Source: Chloroflexota bacterium
GTDB lineage: Bacteria > Chloroflexota > UBA6077 > CF-72
NCBI GenBank assembly: GCA_019247135.1
Contig: JAFAPL010000366.1
Span: 1-23,898 of the forward strand
DNA length: 23,898 nt
Direction: 5' to 3'
Part shown: positions 15,895-23,733 of the stretch, piece by piece
Position numbering within the stretch: position 1 is the stretch's first letter
Layout: the number at the start of each line of letters is the position of its first letter
Position numbers and translations under genes: made by a program
The notes under the pieces: model-generated
Told to the model about the DNA's origin: nothing
Seen by the model: only the letters and a program-made list of their open reading frames with translations
Database searches by the model: none

Positions 15895-16715
15895 TGCGGC
15901 TCCGACCCGGCACACTCCTGATCTATGTTGCCTTGGTCGCGGGCGCCGTGGTGATGCTGTACCCGTTCGCGTACATGCTTTCGACGTCATTGAAATCACC
16001 CGCGCAGGTGTACGTGTTTCCGCCGCGCTGGATCCCGAGCCCGATCATGTGGTCCAACTACGCGGCGGCCCTGGGTCGATTGGGTTTGCGTCCGTTTCTG
16101 AATTCGTTTCTGTTCACCGCGTGTATCGTCCTCGGTCAGGGCACGGTCACGACGATGGGCGGCTATGCCTTCGCGCGGTTGAAATTCCCGGCCCGCAATG
16201 TCATCTTCCTCGCATATCTGGGGACGATGATGATCCCGCCGGTGGTCGTGTCGATCCCGACCTTCGTCATCATCGCGCGGCTGGGATGGCAGGACACGTT
16301 CCAGGGACTCGTAGTGCCCATTCTGGCGAGCGGAGCGTTCGGCACGTTTCTGTTCCGCCAGTTCTTCATGGGCGTACCGGAGGAGTTGGGCGACGCCGGA
16401 ACGGTGGACGGCGCGAATGCGCTTGACATCTTCTGGCGGATCTATTTACCGCTGTCGAAGCCGGCGCTGACGGCGTACGGCGTGATCACTGCTCTATCGG
16501 CGTGGAACATGTATCTGTGGCCGCTGATCGTGGTCCAGTCAGACGAGCTGAAGCCGGTGACGCTGGTGATCGCGCAGTTCTCGGGTTCGATGAATACGCA
16601 GTTGAACCTGATGATGGCGGCCGTCGCGCTGAGCCTCGCGCCGATTTTCTTTCTCTACGTGGTCGGCCAGCGCTTCTTCGTCGAAGGCATCGCCATGACC
16701 GGCCTCAAGGGTTAG
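15894..16715 (+). CDS. Sugar ABC transporter permease, MalG/UgpE type
   Basis: A 273-residue partner permease with six helices and the EAA loop EELGDAGTVDGANALDIFWR followed by LPLSKPAL. The ATG at 15894 overlaps the preceding stop as TGATG and gives the normal N-terminus MRLRPGTLLIYV. A GTG at 15879 in the same frame would add five residues and is less likely. No ATP-binding subunit gene follows: the operon ends in a repeat and then an opposite-strand DNA glycosylase. The energising ATPase must be encoded elsewhere, as is common for MalFGK-type systems that share an MsmK-like subunit. Confidence 0.92.
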   Translation: MRLRPGTLLIYVALVAGAVVMLYPFAYMLSTSLKSPAQVYVFPPRWIPSPIMWSNYAAALGRLGLRPFLNSFLFTACIVLGQGTVTTMGGYAFARLKFPARNVIFLAYLGTMMIPPVVVSIPTFVIIARLGWQDTFQGLVVPILASGAFGTFLFRQFFMGVPEELGDAGTVDGANALDIFWRIYLPLSKPALTAYGVITALSAWNMYLWPLIVVQSDELKPVTLVIAQFSGSMNTQLNLMMAAVALSLAPIFFLYVVGQRFFVEGIAMTGLKG

Positions 16716-16767
16716 CACAGCGCAGCGCAACAGTAACGGATAGTGTGGGTCAACCCTCACCCCCTCA

Positions 16768-16912
16768 CCCCCTCTCCCTGGCCAGGGAGAGGGGGAAATT
16801 TGATCTCCCCGAGGGTCCAAGGGGCCATGCCCCTTGAAAATCCCCTGAAACACTCCCCCTCTCCCTGGCCAGGGAGAGGGGGTTGGGGGGAGTGGGTCGA
16901 AACTCCGGACGG
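16768..16912. repeat. Intergenic repeat: two identical 28-bp palindromes flanking a hairpin core
   Basis: Two identical perfect 28-bp palindromes (C-rich arm, centre TGGCCA, G-rich arm) sit at 16768-16795 and 16855-16882. Between them is a core with the hairpin CAAGGGGC-CAT-GCCCCTTG (16818-16836). The core's left half is shared with 7654-7683, and the right flank (16868-16912, with GTGGGTCGAAACTCCGGACGG) is shared with 23579-23626. CCCTCACCCCCTC sequence precedes it. The unit looks like a REP/MITE-type non-coding repeat. It lies after the permease stop and could also act as a terminator or mRNA-stabilising structure. Confidence 0.8.
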
Positions 16913-16932
16913 CCTTGCGCCAGGTTCACCGA

Positions 16933-17553
16933 TCAGGCCTGGGGCAGCACGGTTTCTACGGCGCGCCAGCAATACCAGGCCGCGGCGGAGCGGTGGGGAC
17001 GGTAGGTCTCGCCCAACGGCTGCAGCGCCTTCGGCGTCGGCGGCGCCTCCAGCCCATGGATCACGCCAAATCCCTTGCGCACGCCATAGTCATCCACCGG
17101 CCACACATCCGGTCGACGGAGCTGGAACATCAGAAACATCTCCGCTGTCCAGCGACCAATGCCGCGCACCGCGGACAGCCGCGCGACGATCTCGTCGTCC
17201 GAGAGCTGGTCCAGCTGGTCCAACGGCACCGTGCCATCGGACGCCTGCAGGGCGAGGTCCCGCAGCGAAGTGGCCTTGTTGAGGCTCAGACCAACGCCGC
17301 GCAAATTCTCCACCGAGGTAGCCAGGACGGCCTCAGCCGTAGGCCGACCCTCGTAGAGCGCCGCGAACCGACCGTGGATCGCTCGCGCCGCGCGCCCTGC
17401 AAGCTGTTGGAACACAATCGCTCGGGCCAGTGAGTTGAAGGCGTCCGCGTCAGGCGGCCGCGGTTCGAACGGTCCTGTTCTCCGGATGACCGGCTCGAAG
17501 GCCGTATCGACGGCGAGGATGTGCTCGGCAGCAGCGCCGAGATCGGTGTTCAC
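16933..17553 (-). CDS. DNA-3-methyladenine glycosylase II-like (AlkA, HhH-GPD family)
   Basis: A 206-residue base-excision repair glycosylase. FNSLARAIVFQQLAGRAA (39-56) matches the AlkA helix that packs against DNA. The helix-hairpin-helix is LSAVRGIGRWTAEMFLMF (126-143), and the catalytic Asp lies in WPVDDYGVRKG (Asp155, possibly Asp154). It would remove alkylated purines from DNA. At this length it lacks the N-terminal beta domain of E. coli AlkA, as is usual for bacterial Mag1-like forms. The start is GTG at 17553, with a TAGTAT box 8 nt upstream and no Shine-Dalgarno. It is divergent from the kinase gene, with only 81 bp between them. Confidence 0.9.
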   Translation of the reverse strand: MNTDLGAAAEHILAVDTAFEPVIRRTGPFEPRPPDADAFNSLARAIVFQQLAGRAARAIHGRFAALYEGRPTAEAVLATSVENLRGVGLSLNKATSLRDLALQASDGTVPLDQLDQLSDDEIVARLSAVRGIGRWTAEMFLMFQLRRPDVWPVDDYGVRKGFGVIHGLEAPPTPKALQPLGETYRPHRSAAAWYCWRAVETVLPQA

Positions 17554-17561
17554 GGCCCGCG

Positions 17562-17567
17562 ATACTA
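17562..17567 (-). promoter_or_regulatory. Possible leaderless -10 box of the DNA glycosylase gene
   Basis: TAGTAT on the minus strand ends 8 nt before the GTG start, which would put the transcription start almost at the start codon. No -35 is recognisable. Confidence 0.4.
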
Positions 17568-17615
17568 GCGTTCACGAGCCCGTCGCGGCTATGGTCGCGC
17601 GCGCCGCGGGCCTGT

Positions 17616-17621
17616 TAGCGT
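17616..17621 (+). promoter_or_regulatory. Possible leaderless -10 box of the Ser/Thr kinase gene
   Basis: TAGCGT ends 13 nt before the kinase ATG, and no Shine-Dalgarno is present. TAGCGTTCA recurs as a direct repeat at 17566-17574 and 17616-17624, in the short gap shared with the divergent glycosylase gene. Confidence 0.35.
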
Positions 17622-17634
17622 TCAGCGGCACGCG

Positions 17635-18603
17635 ATGAGGTATTCGCCCGGCGACTGCGTCGACAACCGTTACGAGGTCCGCAGCTTGCTGGGCGAGGGC
17701 GCCATGGCCGAGGTCTATCGTGCGTTCGATCGCCACACCGAGCGCGACGTGGTGCTGAAGCTCCCGCACCTCGCGATCGGCGGTGACCTGGGCGCATTTC
17801 GCCGCTTTCGGCACGAGATGCAGATGGCTCAGGGCCTGGACCACCCGGGCCTGCAGCGTATCCTCTCACCTCCGAACGCGCCCTACATGGTCCTCGAGCA
17901 CGTCGACGGCGAATCGCTGCGCACGTATCTCACGCGAAATGGTCCGCTGAGCATCGAGCAGGCCGTCGGCATTGCACTCCAGCTCGCGCGAACGCTGGAG
18001 TACGTGCATGCCCGCGGCATTGTGCACCGCGACGTCAAGCCGGAGAACATTCTTTTTCAGCCACCCGATCGGGTCACGTTGACCGATTTCGGCATTGCGG
18101 AGCGCAGCAGCGGCCGTACGTGGTGGCGTGTCGCACGCCTCGAGAATGCAACCGGAACGCCTGACTACATGGCGCCCGAGCAGGTACGCGGCGAGCGCTC
18201 GGATGCGCGTACGGATGTGTATGCGCTCGGCAGCGTGCTCTACGAATTGCTTACGGGTGTGGTGCCGTATCCGGCGAGCATGGCGAGCATGGAGAGCAAC
18301 GAACCACGACTCGTGCGACGCCTCCGGCCGGAGGTGCCCGCAGCTCTCGAAGCGGTGCTGTACCGCGCCGTGCGCCGTCGGCCCGCGGAACGCTACCAAT
18401 CCATGTCAGAGCTTGCGCACGATCTGGAGCACCTGGACCGCATTGCAATTCCGAGGGAATATGCGCCAGACGAGCCGCCACCGAAGCCAATCGGCGATCT
18501 CCCGCCCTGGCGGACGACCCTGGTGCTGCTGGCGCTTGTGCTGCTCGCGCTACTGGCAATCGGCGTGCTCGCGCAGATGGCGCATCATGCGCCGCCGCAC
18601 TGA
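17635..18603 (+). CDS. Eukaryotic-type Ser/Thr protein kinase, membrane-anchored (PknB-like)
   Basis: A 322-residue kinase with all catalytic elements: Gly-rich loop LGEGAMAEVY (19-28), Lys42 in VVLKLPH, Glu61 of helix C, catalytic loop HRDVKPEN (131-138, Asp133 and Asn138), DFG at 151-153, and APE at 180-182 after GTPDYM. Hinge and lobe motifs (YMVLEHVDGESL, DVYALGSVLYELLTG) are normal. A Pro-rich juxtamembrane segment precedes one C-terminal helix (about 293-313), and only some nine residues lie beyond it. It therefore has no PASTA or other extracellular sensor; input must come from a partner or through the membrane. It converges with the NIPSNAP gene, the stops being 3 nt apart. Confidence 0.94.
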   Translation: MRYSPGDCVDNRYEVRSLLGEGAMAEVYRAFDRHTERDVVLKLPHLAIGGDLGAFRRFRHEMQMAQGLDHPGLQRILSPPNAPYMVLEHVDGESLRTYLTRNGPLSIEQAVGIALQLARTLEYVHARGIVHRDVKPENILFQPPDRVTLTDFGIAERSSGRTWWRVARLENATGTPDYMAPEQVRGERSDARTDVYALGSVLYELLTGVVPYPASMASMESNEPRLVRRLRPEVPAALEAVLYRAVRRRPAERYQSMSELAHDLEHLDRIAIPREYAPDEPPPKPIGDLPPWRTTLVLLALVLLALLAIGVLAQMAHHAPPH

Positions 18604-18606
18604 CGC

Positions 18607-18927
18607 TTATTGAATCTTTGAGCCCGGCGTTGGCGTCATACGCGAGACTTTGATCAGCTCGCGATCGATCATCTCGGGCACGCGCGGACCGAGCGTGTTC
18701 TTCCAGTGGTCGCTCTCGTACACCTCTCTGTACAGGCGCTCGCGTTCCGCTTCATTCTCGAAACGCCGGATCCAGACAAACAGATCTTCCTCCTGCTCAC
18801 CGACCCAGCTACCCAGGATGTGCATGCCTTTGGAGGTCTGGAACGGGATGACCTGTTCCTCCATGAAGCGGACCCAATTGTCGCGCTGGCCCGGACGCAT
18901 TCGATATTGCCTCAGCTCGAACAGCAT
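18607..18927 (-). CDS. NIPSNAP family protein
   Basis: A 106-residue dimeric alpha-beta barrel protein of the NIPSNAP type. The family opening is MLFELRQYRMRPGQRDNW, followed by FMEEQVIPFQTSKGMHILGS and the conserved FVWIRRFENEAERERL. Function is unproven in bacteria; many copies sit beside oxidoreductases. The frame is open further upstream to 19056, but that stretch is the end of the dehydrogenase gene read out of frame. The ATG at 18927 gives the standard length and starts 4 nt after the dehydrogenase stop, so the two form a unit. Confidence 0.88.
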   Translation of the reverse strand: MLFELRQYRMRPGQRDNWVRFMEEQVIPFQTSKGMHILGSWVGEQEEDLFVWIRRFENEAERERLYREVYESDHWKNTLGPRVPEMIDRELIKVSRMTPTPGSKIQ

Positions 18928-18931
18928 GCCG

Positions 18932-19975
18932 TCATTGAACCCCCACTGGCGAAAACGCGAAGCACACCTTGCCGGTGCTGGCGGTCTCGGCCAGGCGGAA
19001 GGCTTCTTCACCTTCGTCGATCGAAAACCGGTGCGTGACCACCTGACTCGGCGCAATCTGCTTGCGCCTCAAGAAGCGCCAGATCTCCTCGTACTGTGTA
19101 ATCGGAAACGCGCTCGTCCCAAACAACACCAGCTCACGATGCACCACCGCGCTCAATGAGGTGCGCAGCTCGGTGCTGCCGAGTCCGACGAGCGCTGCCT
19201 GACCGAGAGGCCGCATCAGCTCGGGAATGGCCTGATAGGCCGCAACAGCACCGGACGCCTCGAACAACTTGTCCACACCGCGCGGGTAGCAGGCGCGCAC
19301 CTGTTCGCCGATGGGCGCGGCGGTCGGATCAAAGGTGCGCACCGCTCCGAGCCGCTCCGCCAAGGCGCGACGTTCGGGTGACGGATCGATCCCGATGACT
19401 TCGGCGCCGAAGCGGCTGCCGAAGAGTGTCGCCAAGAGGCCGACTGGCCCAAGCCCCGAAACGGCCAGCACGTCCTCGCCGCTCGCGCCCAGCCTCGTCA
19501 GGGGGTAGTACGCCGTACCGCCCTGACACGCGACGATCGCACCGTCTTCCAGTGTGAAGTCGTCGGGCACCTTCAACAGATATTGCGCCTCGACCACCAT
19601 GTATTCGGCGTCGGCGCCGTCGGCGCTGCCCGGGCCCACGCCGTACGAGCCCCGACGATCGACGCATACGTTGCTGTGGCCCGTGCGGCAGAACTCGCAC
19701 CGGCCACACACCTGTCGAAAGTAGGCCGTGACACGGTCGCCGACGGACCAGCCGCTGACGTCCGATCCAACTTCGGCGATCACGCCCGCCGGCTCGTGGC
19801 CTGGAACGCGGCCGTTCTCCACGAACCCAGAGCTGGGATGCGGTTACAGGTGCAGGTCGCTGCCGCAGATGCCAGCGGCTTTCATCTGAATGAGGACTTC
19901 GCCGCGACCTGGCCGCGGGTCCGGTCGCTGCTGGACGGCGGCCTGCCGCTCGCCGACATAGCGCATTGCTCGCAC
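18932..19975 (-). pseudogene. Zinc-dependent alcohol dehydrogenase (MDR family) interrupted by an in-frame TAA
   Basis: The full frame, from GTG at 19975 (or ATG at 19966), reads MRYVGERQ, then PGRGEVLIQMKAAGICGSD and LHL, with the catalytic-zinc Cys in GICGSD. A TAA stop follows at 19846-19844, after which the same frame continues for about 300 codons with GRVPGHEPAG, the structural-zinc Cys cluster CGRCEFCRTGHSNVC, and the NAD motif VSGLGPVGLL. A TAC or TAT to TAA change would explain it; no frameshift is needed. If translation restarts at GTG 19822, the protein has 296 residues, keeps the structural zinc and NAD fold, but lacks the Cys that binds the catalytic zinc. The rest of the frame is undamaged, so the change is recent or a sequencing error. 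Confidence 0.8.
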
Positions 19976-19982
19976 GTATTTC

Positions 19983-19988
19983 AGCCTA
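19983..19988 (-). promoter_or_regulatory. Possible -10 box of the dehydrogenase/NIPSNAP unit
   Basis: TAGGCT on the minus strand ends 7 nt before the GTG at 19975, favouring that codon as the original leaderless start. The same hexamer is the candidate -10 of the ABC transporter operon. Confidence 0.4.
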
Positions 19989-20066
19989 CCCGAAGCGTTC
20001 GCCTGGATCGCGGCGACTCATAAGCAGCGCTGTTGTAAAGCATCGTCAGTAGCGAGCACTTGCGCC

Positions 20067-20096
20067 TTGAATGTCGCCGTAGTGCATTGCTAACGT
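20067..20096 (+). promoter_or_regulatory. Candidate promoter of the PAS histidine kinase
   Basis: TTGAAT (20067-20072), an 18-nt spacer and TAACGT (20091-20096) lie directly before the ATG at 20107, with 10 nt between -10 and ATG. There is no room for a Shine-Dalgarno leader, so the transcript is probably leaderless. Confidence 0.45.
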
Positions 20097-20106
20097 ACGC
20101 GGCGCC

Positions 20107-21153
20107 ATGCCACGCGAACGCTCGGGCCGCCGCACCGAGCTCGAGCAGGAGCGCGAGCTGCTTCAGCGCATCATCGACCGCATGCCGGTCATGATCACCG
20201 TCTACGAGCCGAGCACACGCGTGCTGCGTCTGAACCCGGAGTTCGAACGGGTCACCGGCTGGTCAGCCGCCGACGCCCAGAACGTCGATCTCATGGAGCA
20301 GGTGTATCCGGACCCGGCATACCGCGAGCAGGTGCGCGAGTACATGGAATCGGTTCACGCCGGCTGGCGCGAAATCTCGATGAGGACCCGCTCGGGTGAG
20401 CTGGTCGAGACATCCTGGGCAAACCTGCACCTCTCGGACGACACGCGCGTCGGGATCGGCCTGGACATTCGCGAACGCAAGCGGTTGGAGGACCTGCAAA
20501 AGGAGTTCATCGCCAATATCACTCACGAGCTGCGAAACCCACTCACGTCGATTCGCGGGCTAGCTCAGATGATGCGACGACGCGAGAGCTACGACTCGCG
20601 CGCCATCGAGCTGATCTTGACACAGACGCGCGCGCTCGAGCGGCTCGTGGAAGACCTGCAAGACGTCGCGCACTTCGAGCGCAGCGGGCTCGGACTGAAC
20701 ATCCAGAAGATGGACCTGCTCGTGCTCGCGCGCGAAGCCGTTGACGAAGCTCGGGCGACCTCTGAACAGCACAGGATCACGCTCGACGCTTCCGAGGAGC
20801 CGCTTGTTGGCGTGTGGGACCCTGAGCGGCTGAGTCAGATCTTTCGCAACCTGCTGGGCAATGCGATCAAGTACAGCCCGGAGGGTGGGGTGATCGTCGT
20901 GCGCATTCGATCCTTCGAGGCCATCGCCGAGGTCGCAATACAGGACAGTGGGCTGGGCATTGCGCCGGAGGACTTGCCGCGGTTGTTTCAGCGGTTCTCT
21001 CGCGTGACACCCTCGGCCACGGGAGTGCACGGCCTCGGGCTTGGCCTGTACGTGACGCGCGAGCTGGTTGAGGCCCACGGCGGATGGATCCGCGCGGAGA
21101 GCGAGGGCCCCGGCCGTGGGAGTACGTTCAGGTTCACGCTGCCCCTGGACTGA
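20107..21153 (+). CDS. PAS domain sensor histidine kinase, cytoplasmic
   Basis: A 348-residue soluble two-component sensor with no transmembrane segment. A PAS domain (about 15-125) has RVLRLNPEFERVTGWSAADA and ends in the PAC-like VGIGLDIRERKRLEDL. The dimerisation helix follows with phospho-acceptor His140 (FIANITHELRNPLTS). The ATP-binding domain has N-box NLLGNAIKYSPEGG (Asn252), G1 DSGLGIAPED and G2 GLGLGLYVTREL. It would sense a cytoplasmic signal and autophosphorylate, but no response regulator gene is in the window, so it is an orphan here. It ends 38 nt before the convergent fusion gene. Confidence 0.94.
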   Translation: MPRERSGRRTELEQERELLQRIIDRMPVMITVYEPSTRVLRLNPEFERVTGWSAADAQNVDLMEQVYPDPAYREQVREYMESVHAGWREISMRTRSGELVETSWANLHLSDDTRVGIGLDIRERKRLEDLQKEFIANITHELRNPLTSIRGLAQMMRRRESYDSRAIELILTQTRALERLVEDLQDVAHFERSGLGLNIQKMDLLVLAREAVDEARATSEQHRITLDASEEPLVGVWDPERLSQIFRNLLGNAIKYSPEGGVIVVRIRSFEAIAEVAIQDSGLGIAPEDLPRLFQRFSRVTPSATGVHGLGLGLYVTRELVEAHGGWIRAESEGPGRGSTFRFTLPLD

Positions 21154-21191
21154 CGGGCTCCGCCTCGAAAGGCGACGGTCCCCGTCGTGCT

Positions 21192-23561
21192 TCACACCTG
21201 CGCTGAGGCGTAGCGCACCACCTGTCCACGCAGGGCAGCGGCGGTTTCCTCGGGTCGGGTCGGGTTCACGGGCATGCCGGATCCCAGCTCGAATCCAGCC
21301 GCGATCGCCAGACGCGGGACGATGCGGACATGCCAGGTGAAATACTCTCGATTTTCTTCTCCGATTGGCGCGCTCTGGAGCACCGCGTTGTAATCCGGAT
21401 CATCGAGCTCCTCGGCGAGCGCGCGGAGCACGTTCCGCAGTACCGGCGCCAGCTCGTCCAGGGTCGGGTCGCTCGCGTCGCCGAAGCACGCCTGCGGCAT
21501 ACGAGGCATGATCCATGTTTCGTAGGGGGCTCCGGCCGCCCACGGCTGGAACGCGACAAAGCGTGCCGTCTCGTGGATGATGCGCCGGCCGTCACGCAGC
21601 TCACGATCGAGCACATCGACATATAGAGAGGAGCCCATATCGTCGAAGTGGTCCATCGCCACGTCGAGACGATGACGGACCCCCACGGGGACGACTGGGG
21701 CGGACACGATCTGCGAATGCGGATGAACGAGTGATGTTCCGGCCGCCGCTCCGTGATTCCGAAAGACAACGATGATGCCGTTGCTGGTGGCGTTCCGAAG
21801 CGCTATGTAGCGCGAGCGATAGGCTTCCAGGACGCCACGCACGCCGGCGTCGTCCAGACGAGCAAGGTCAGCTGAGTGGTCCGGAGATTCGATGATGACT
21901 TCGTGGTGTCCGGCGGAGGCCATCGAGACGAAGCCGGCTGGACTGACGAGCCGACGCGGGCTGCCGTCGGGGCTCATCATCGGAAACTGATTGGGGACGA
22001 CGCGTACGCGCCAACCACCACCGGGCGCGTCGAGCCGCCAGACCTCGGTGGGCGTCTTATCTTCATGTCCCGATTCGAAGGGGCAAGTCCCATCACCGAC
22101 CACCTGCTGTGGCTTCGGTACATCGTGGGGTCGCTGACTCCGTTTTGGGGCCACAACCACCCACGCGCGCGTGAATGGATCCTGGCGTAATTCGGAGCCG
22201 GCCCTGACGTATGCGGCCGTCCGTGGTGCCGGACGCGGTGCGGGCTCTATGCGTGAGGGTGCCGATGGCGCCGCCAGTGCGGCTTGGGGCGCAGGCGTCG
22301 GCCGAGCTTGCGGACTGGCCGCACGTCCACTCAGCAACGACGCGTACAGGCGGAGCTCGTCCGCAATCAACCGCGTCAGCAGGAATCGCTCGCGCACGAC
22401 TTCCCGGCCGCGCGCGCCCAACTCCCGCGCATCGTCCGGGTGCTCGAGCAGCCACAACGTCCGATCCGCGCACCCCTCCACGTCGTCGACCAGGAATCCG
22501 CCGCTGCCATCTGGCAACTGGAGTGGGATGCCGCCGGCGCGGCCGGCCACGACCGGCGTGCCTTTCCAGAGGGATTCGGAGACTACCAGTCCGAATCCTT
22601 CCCGAATGGACTTCTGAATAACCACTTGAGAGAGTCTCTGGAACGCATTGACCTCGATGTTTCCGACTCCCGTCAGATTTGTGAAAACGTGCACGTCGCT
22701 GTCATCCTTGCTCGTCTGCTGGATGTCCTGGTAGACGTGCCAGCCTTCCGGGTCGTCGAGCGCCATCGAGCCAACGAGCGCGAGCTGGAGGGCTGGCACG
22801 CGCTGCTTGACCAGTCGGTACGCGGCAATGACTCCGAGAGGATCCTTCCACGGATCGAAACGGCTGACCTGCGTGACGAGCGGCCGGTCGACGTCCACTC
22901 CGATCCAGCGCAGGATTCTGCGCGCGGGGCCGAGCTCCAGGTCCAGGTTCTTCGGGCTTTCCGGATCGATGGCTGGTGGAATGATCTCGACACGCGCGAC
23001 GGGCTGGTCCGGAGGAACGAAGTCGGCCATGGTGAACACCGTGGCGTCATAGCCTTCGAGGAACTGGCGCAGGAATGCCCAGGTGGATGGGTGGGGCTCC
23101 GACGTGTCGATGTGGCAGCGCCAGATCCAACGCGCATTGCCGCGACCATGCAGCTGCAAGACGGCCAACGGTTGCGGGTCGTGAACGACGATCAGGTCGT
23201 ACTCCTTTTGCAGGAGGTGGGCGTTGCGCGTCGAGATGGACAGATAGGTCTCGCGTTCGGCGGGCGTGAGGTCGCGCGGAGCGCCCTGCAGGCCGTTGTG
23301 AATGGCCTTGGTCACGGAAAAGAAGGCGTCGTCGCCCGTGATGAGGCCCCAGGTCACGTCGAGGCCGAGGTCGCAGAGCAGGGGGATTTCGGAGCGCAGG
23401 ATCTCGGCGACGCCGCCGCCGTACGGCGTGGCGTTCAGGTGCAAGACGCGGGCGCCGCTCAGCGGCGCGGCGAGTCGCCGCAGCTCGGCGATCGCGTCTG
23501 CCCCCGCACTGGCGGAATAGGTCTCGATAGATTGGCAGCCGACGTGGACGGTCTGGAGCAT
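21192..23561 (-). CDS. TreT-like GT4 glycosyltransferase fused to GalT-like nucleotidylyltransferase
   Basis: A 789-residue two-enzyme polypeptide. Residues 1-410 are a GT4 glycosyltransferase close to trehalose glycosyltransferring synthase: [40 protein letters not shown] and the EX7E motif in [17 protein letters not shown] (Glu321, Glu329). A Pro/Ala-rich linker (415-450) follows. Residues 452-789 are galactose-1-phosphate uridylyltransferase-like: [22 protein letters not shown] and active-site HPHSQ (613-617, nucleophile His615, Gln617). The second zinc Cys is replaced by Glu496. The fusion may couple making or using an NDP-glucose to trehalose-type chemistry. The frame is open upstream to 23816, but the first 85 residues are low-complexity read-through of the intergenic region. 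ATG 23561 gives the conserved start and has CATAAT 10 nt upstream. Confidence 0.9.
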   Translation of the reverse strand: MLQTVHVGCQSIETYSASAGADAIAELRRLAAPLSGARVLHLNATPYGGGVAEILRSEIPLLCDLGLDVTWGLITGDDAFFSVTKAIHNGLQGAPRDLTPAERETYLSISTRNAHLLQKEYDLIVVHDPQPLAVLQLHGRGNARWIWRCHIDTSEPHPSTWAFLRQFLEGYDATVFTMADFVPPDQPVARVEIIPPAIDPESPKNLDLELGPARRILRWIGVDVDRPLVTQVSRFDPWKDPLGVIAAYRLVKQRVPALQLALVGSMALDDPEGWHVYQDIQQTSKDDSDVHVFTNLTGVGNIEVNAFQRLSQVVIQKSIREGFGLVVSESLWKGTPVVAGRAGGIPLQLPDGSGGFLVDDVEGCADRTLWLLEHPDDARELGARGREVVRERFLLTRLIADELRLYASLLSGRAASPQARPTPAPQAALAAPSAPSRIEPAPRPAPRTAAYVRAGSELRQDPFTRAWVVVAPKRSQRPHDVPKPQQVVGDGTCPFESGHEDKTPTEVWRLDAPGGGWRVRVVPNQFPMMSPDGSPRRLVSPAGFVSMASAGHHEVIIESPDHSADLARLDDAGVRGVLEAYRSRYIALRNATSNGIIVVFRNHGAAAGTSLVHPHSQIVSAPVVPVGVRHRLDVAMDHFDDMGSSLYVDVLDRELRDGRRIIHETARFVAFQPWAAGAPYETWIMPRMPQACFGDASDPTLDELAPVLRNVLRALAEELDDPDYNAVLQSAPIGEENREYFTWHVRIVPRLAIAAGFELGSGMPVNPTRPEETAAALRGQVVRYASAQV

Positions 23562-23571
23562 GCTAGCGCCG

Positions 23572-23577
23572 ATTATG
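23572..23577 (-). promoter_or_regulatory. Possible leaderless -10 box of the glycosyltransferase-GalT gene
   Basis: CATAAT on the minus strand ends 10 nt before the ATG at 23561. This is one base from the consensus TATAAT, and there is no Shine-Dalgarno. The upstream side is the C-rich repeat, so no -35 is visible. Confidence 0.5.
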
Positions 23578-23578
23578 G

Positions 23579-23626
23579 GCCAGGCAGAGGGGGGCGGAGG
23601 GGGGAGTAGGTCGGAACGCCAGACGG
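23579..23626. repeat. Third, partial copy of the dispersed intergenic repeat
   Basis: This stretch aligns with 16868-16912: GCCAGG, AGAGGGG, GGGGGAG, GGTCG, AAC and GACGG occur in the same order with a few substitutions and a short insertion. It lacks the perfect palindrome. It occupies the intergenic space between the fusion gene and the divergent transporter gene. The remaining bases to 23733 hold nothing I can support. Confidence 0.55.
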
Positions 23627-23733
23627 AATTGCACGTCTGGAATGGTGCACGGGGACTCAGGTGCGAACCTACTTGCCACGCCCGCGCTGCACTGCTGGCC
23701 CGTCTCGTGCGTTCTCCGCCAGCGCGGCGCGCG

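Noticed and set aside
19844..19846. Programmed read-through or recoding at the TAA
   Set aside because: Selenocysteine uses TGA and pyrrolysine TAG. TAA recoding is not expected in bacteria, and no stem-loop stands out next to it.
21154..21191. Small hairpin CGCCT-CGAA-AGGCG between convergent genes as a terminator
   Set aside because: The stem is five bp and no T tract follows, so it cannot be supported as an intrinsic terminator.
22284..23609. Plus-strand open frame of 441 codons
   Set aside because: It is antisense to the glycosyltransferase domain of the fusion gene, whose motifs are clear. No domain is visible in this frame.
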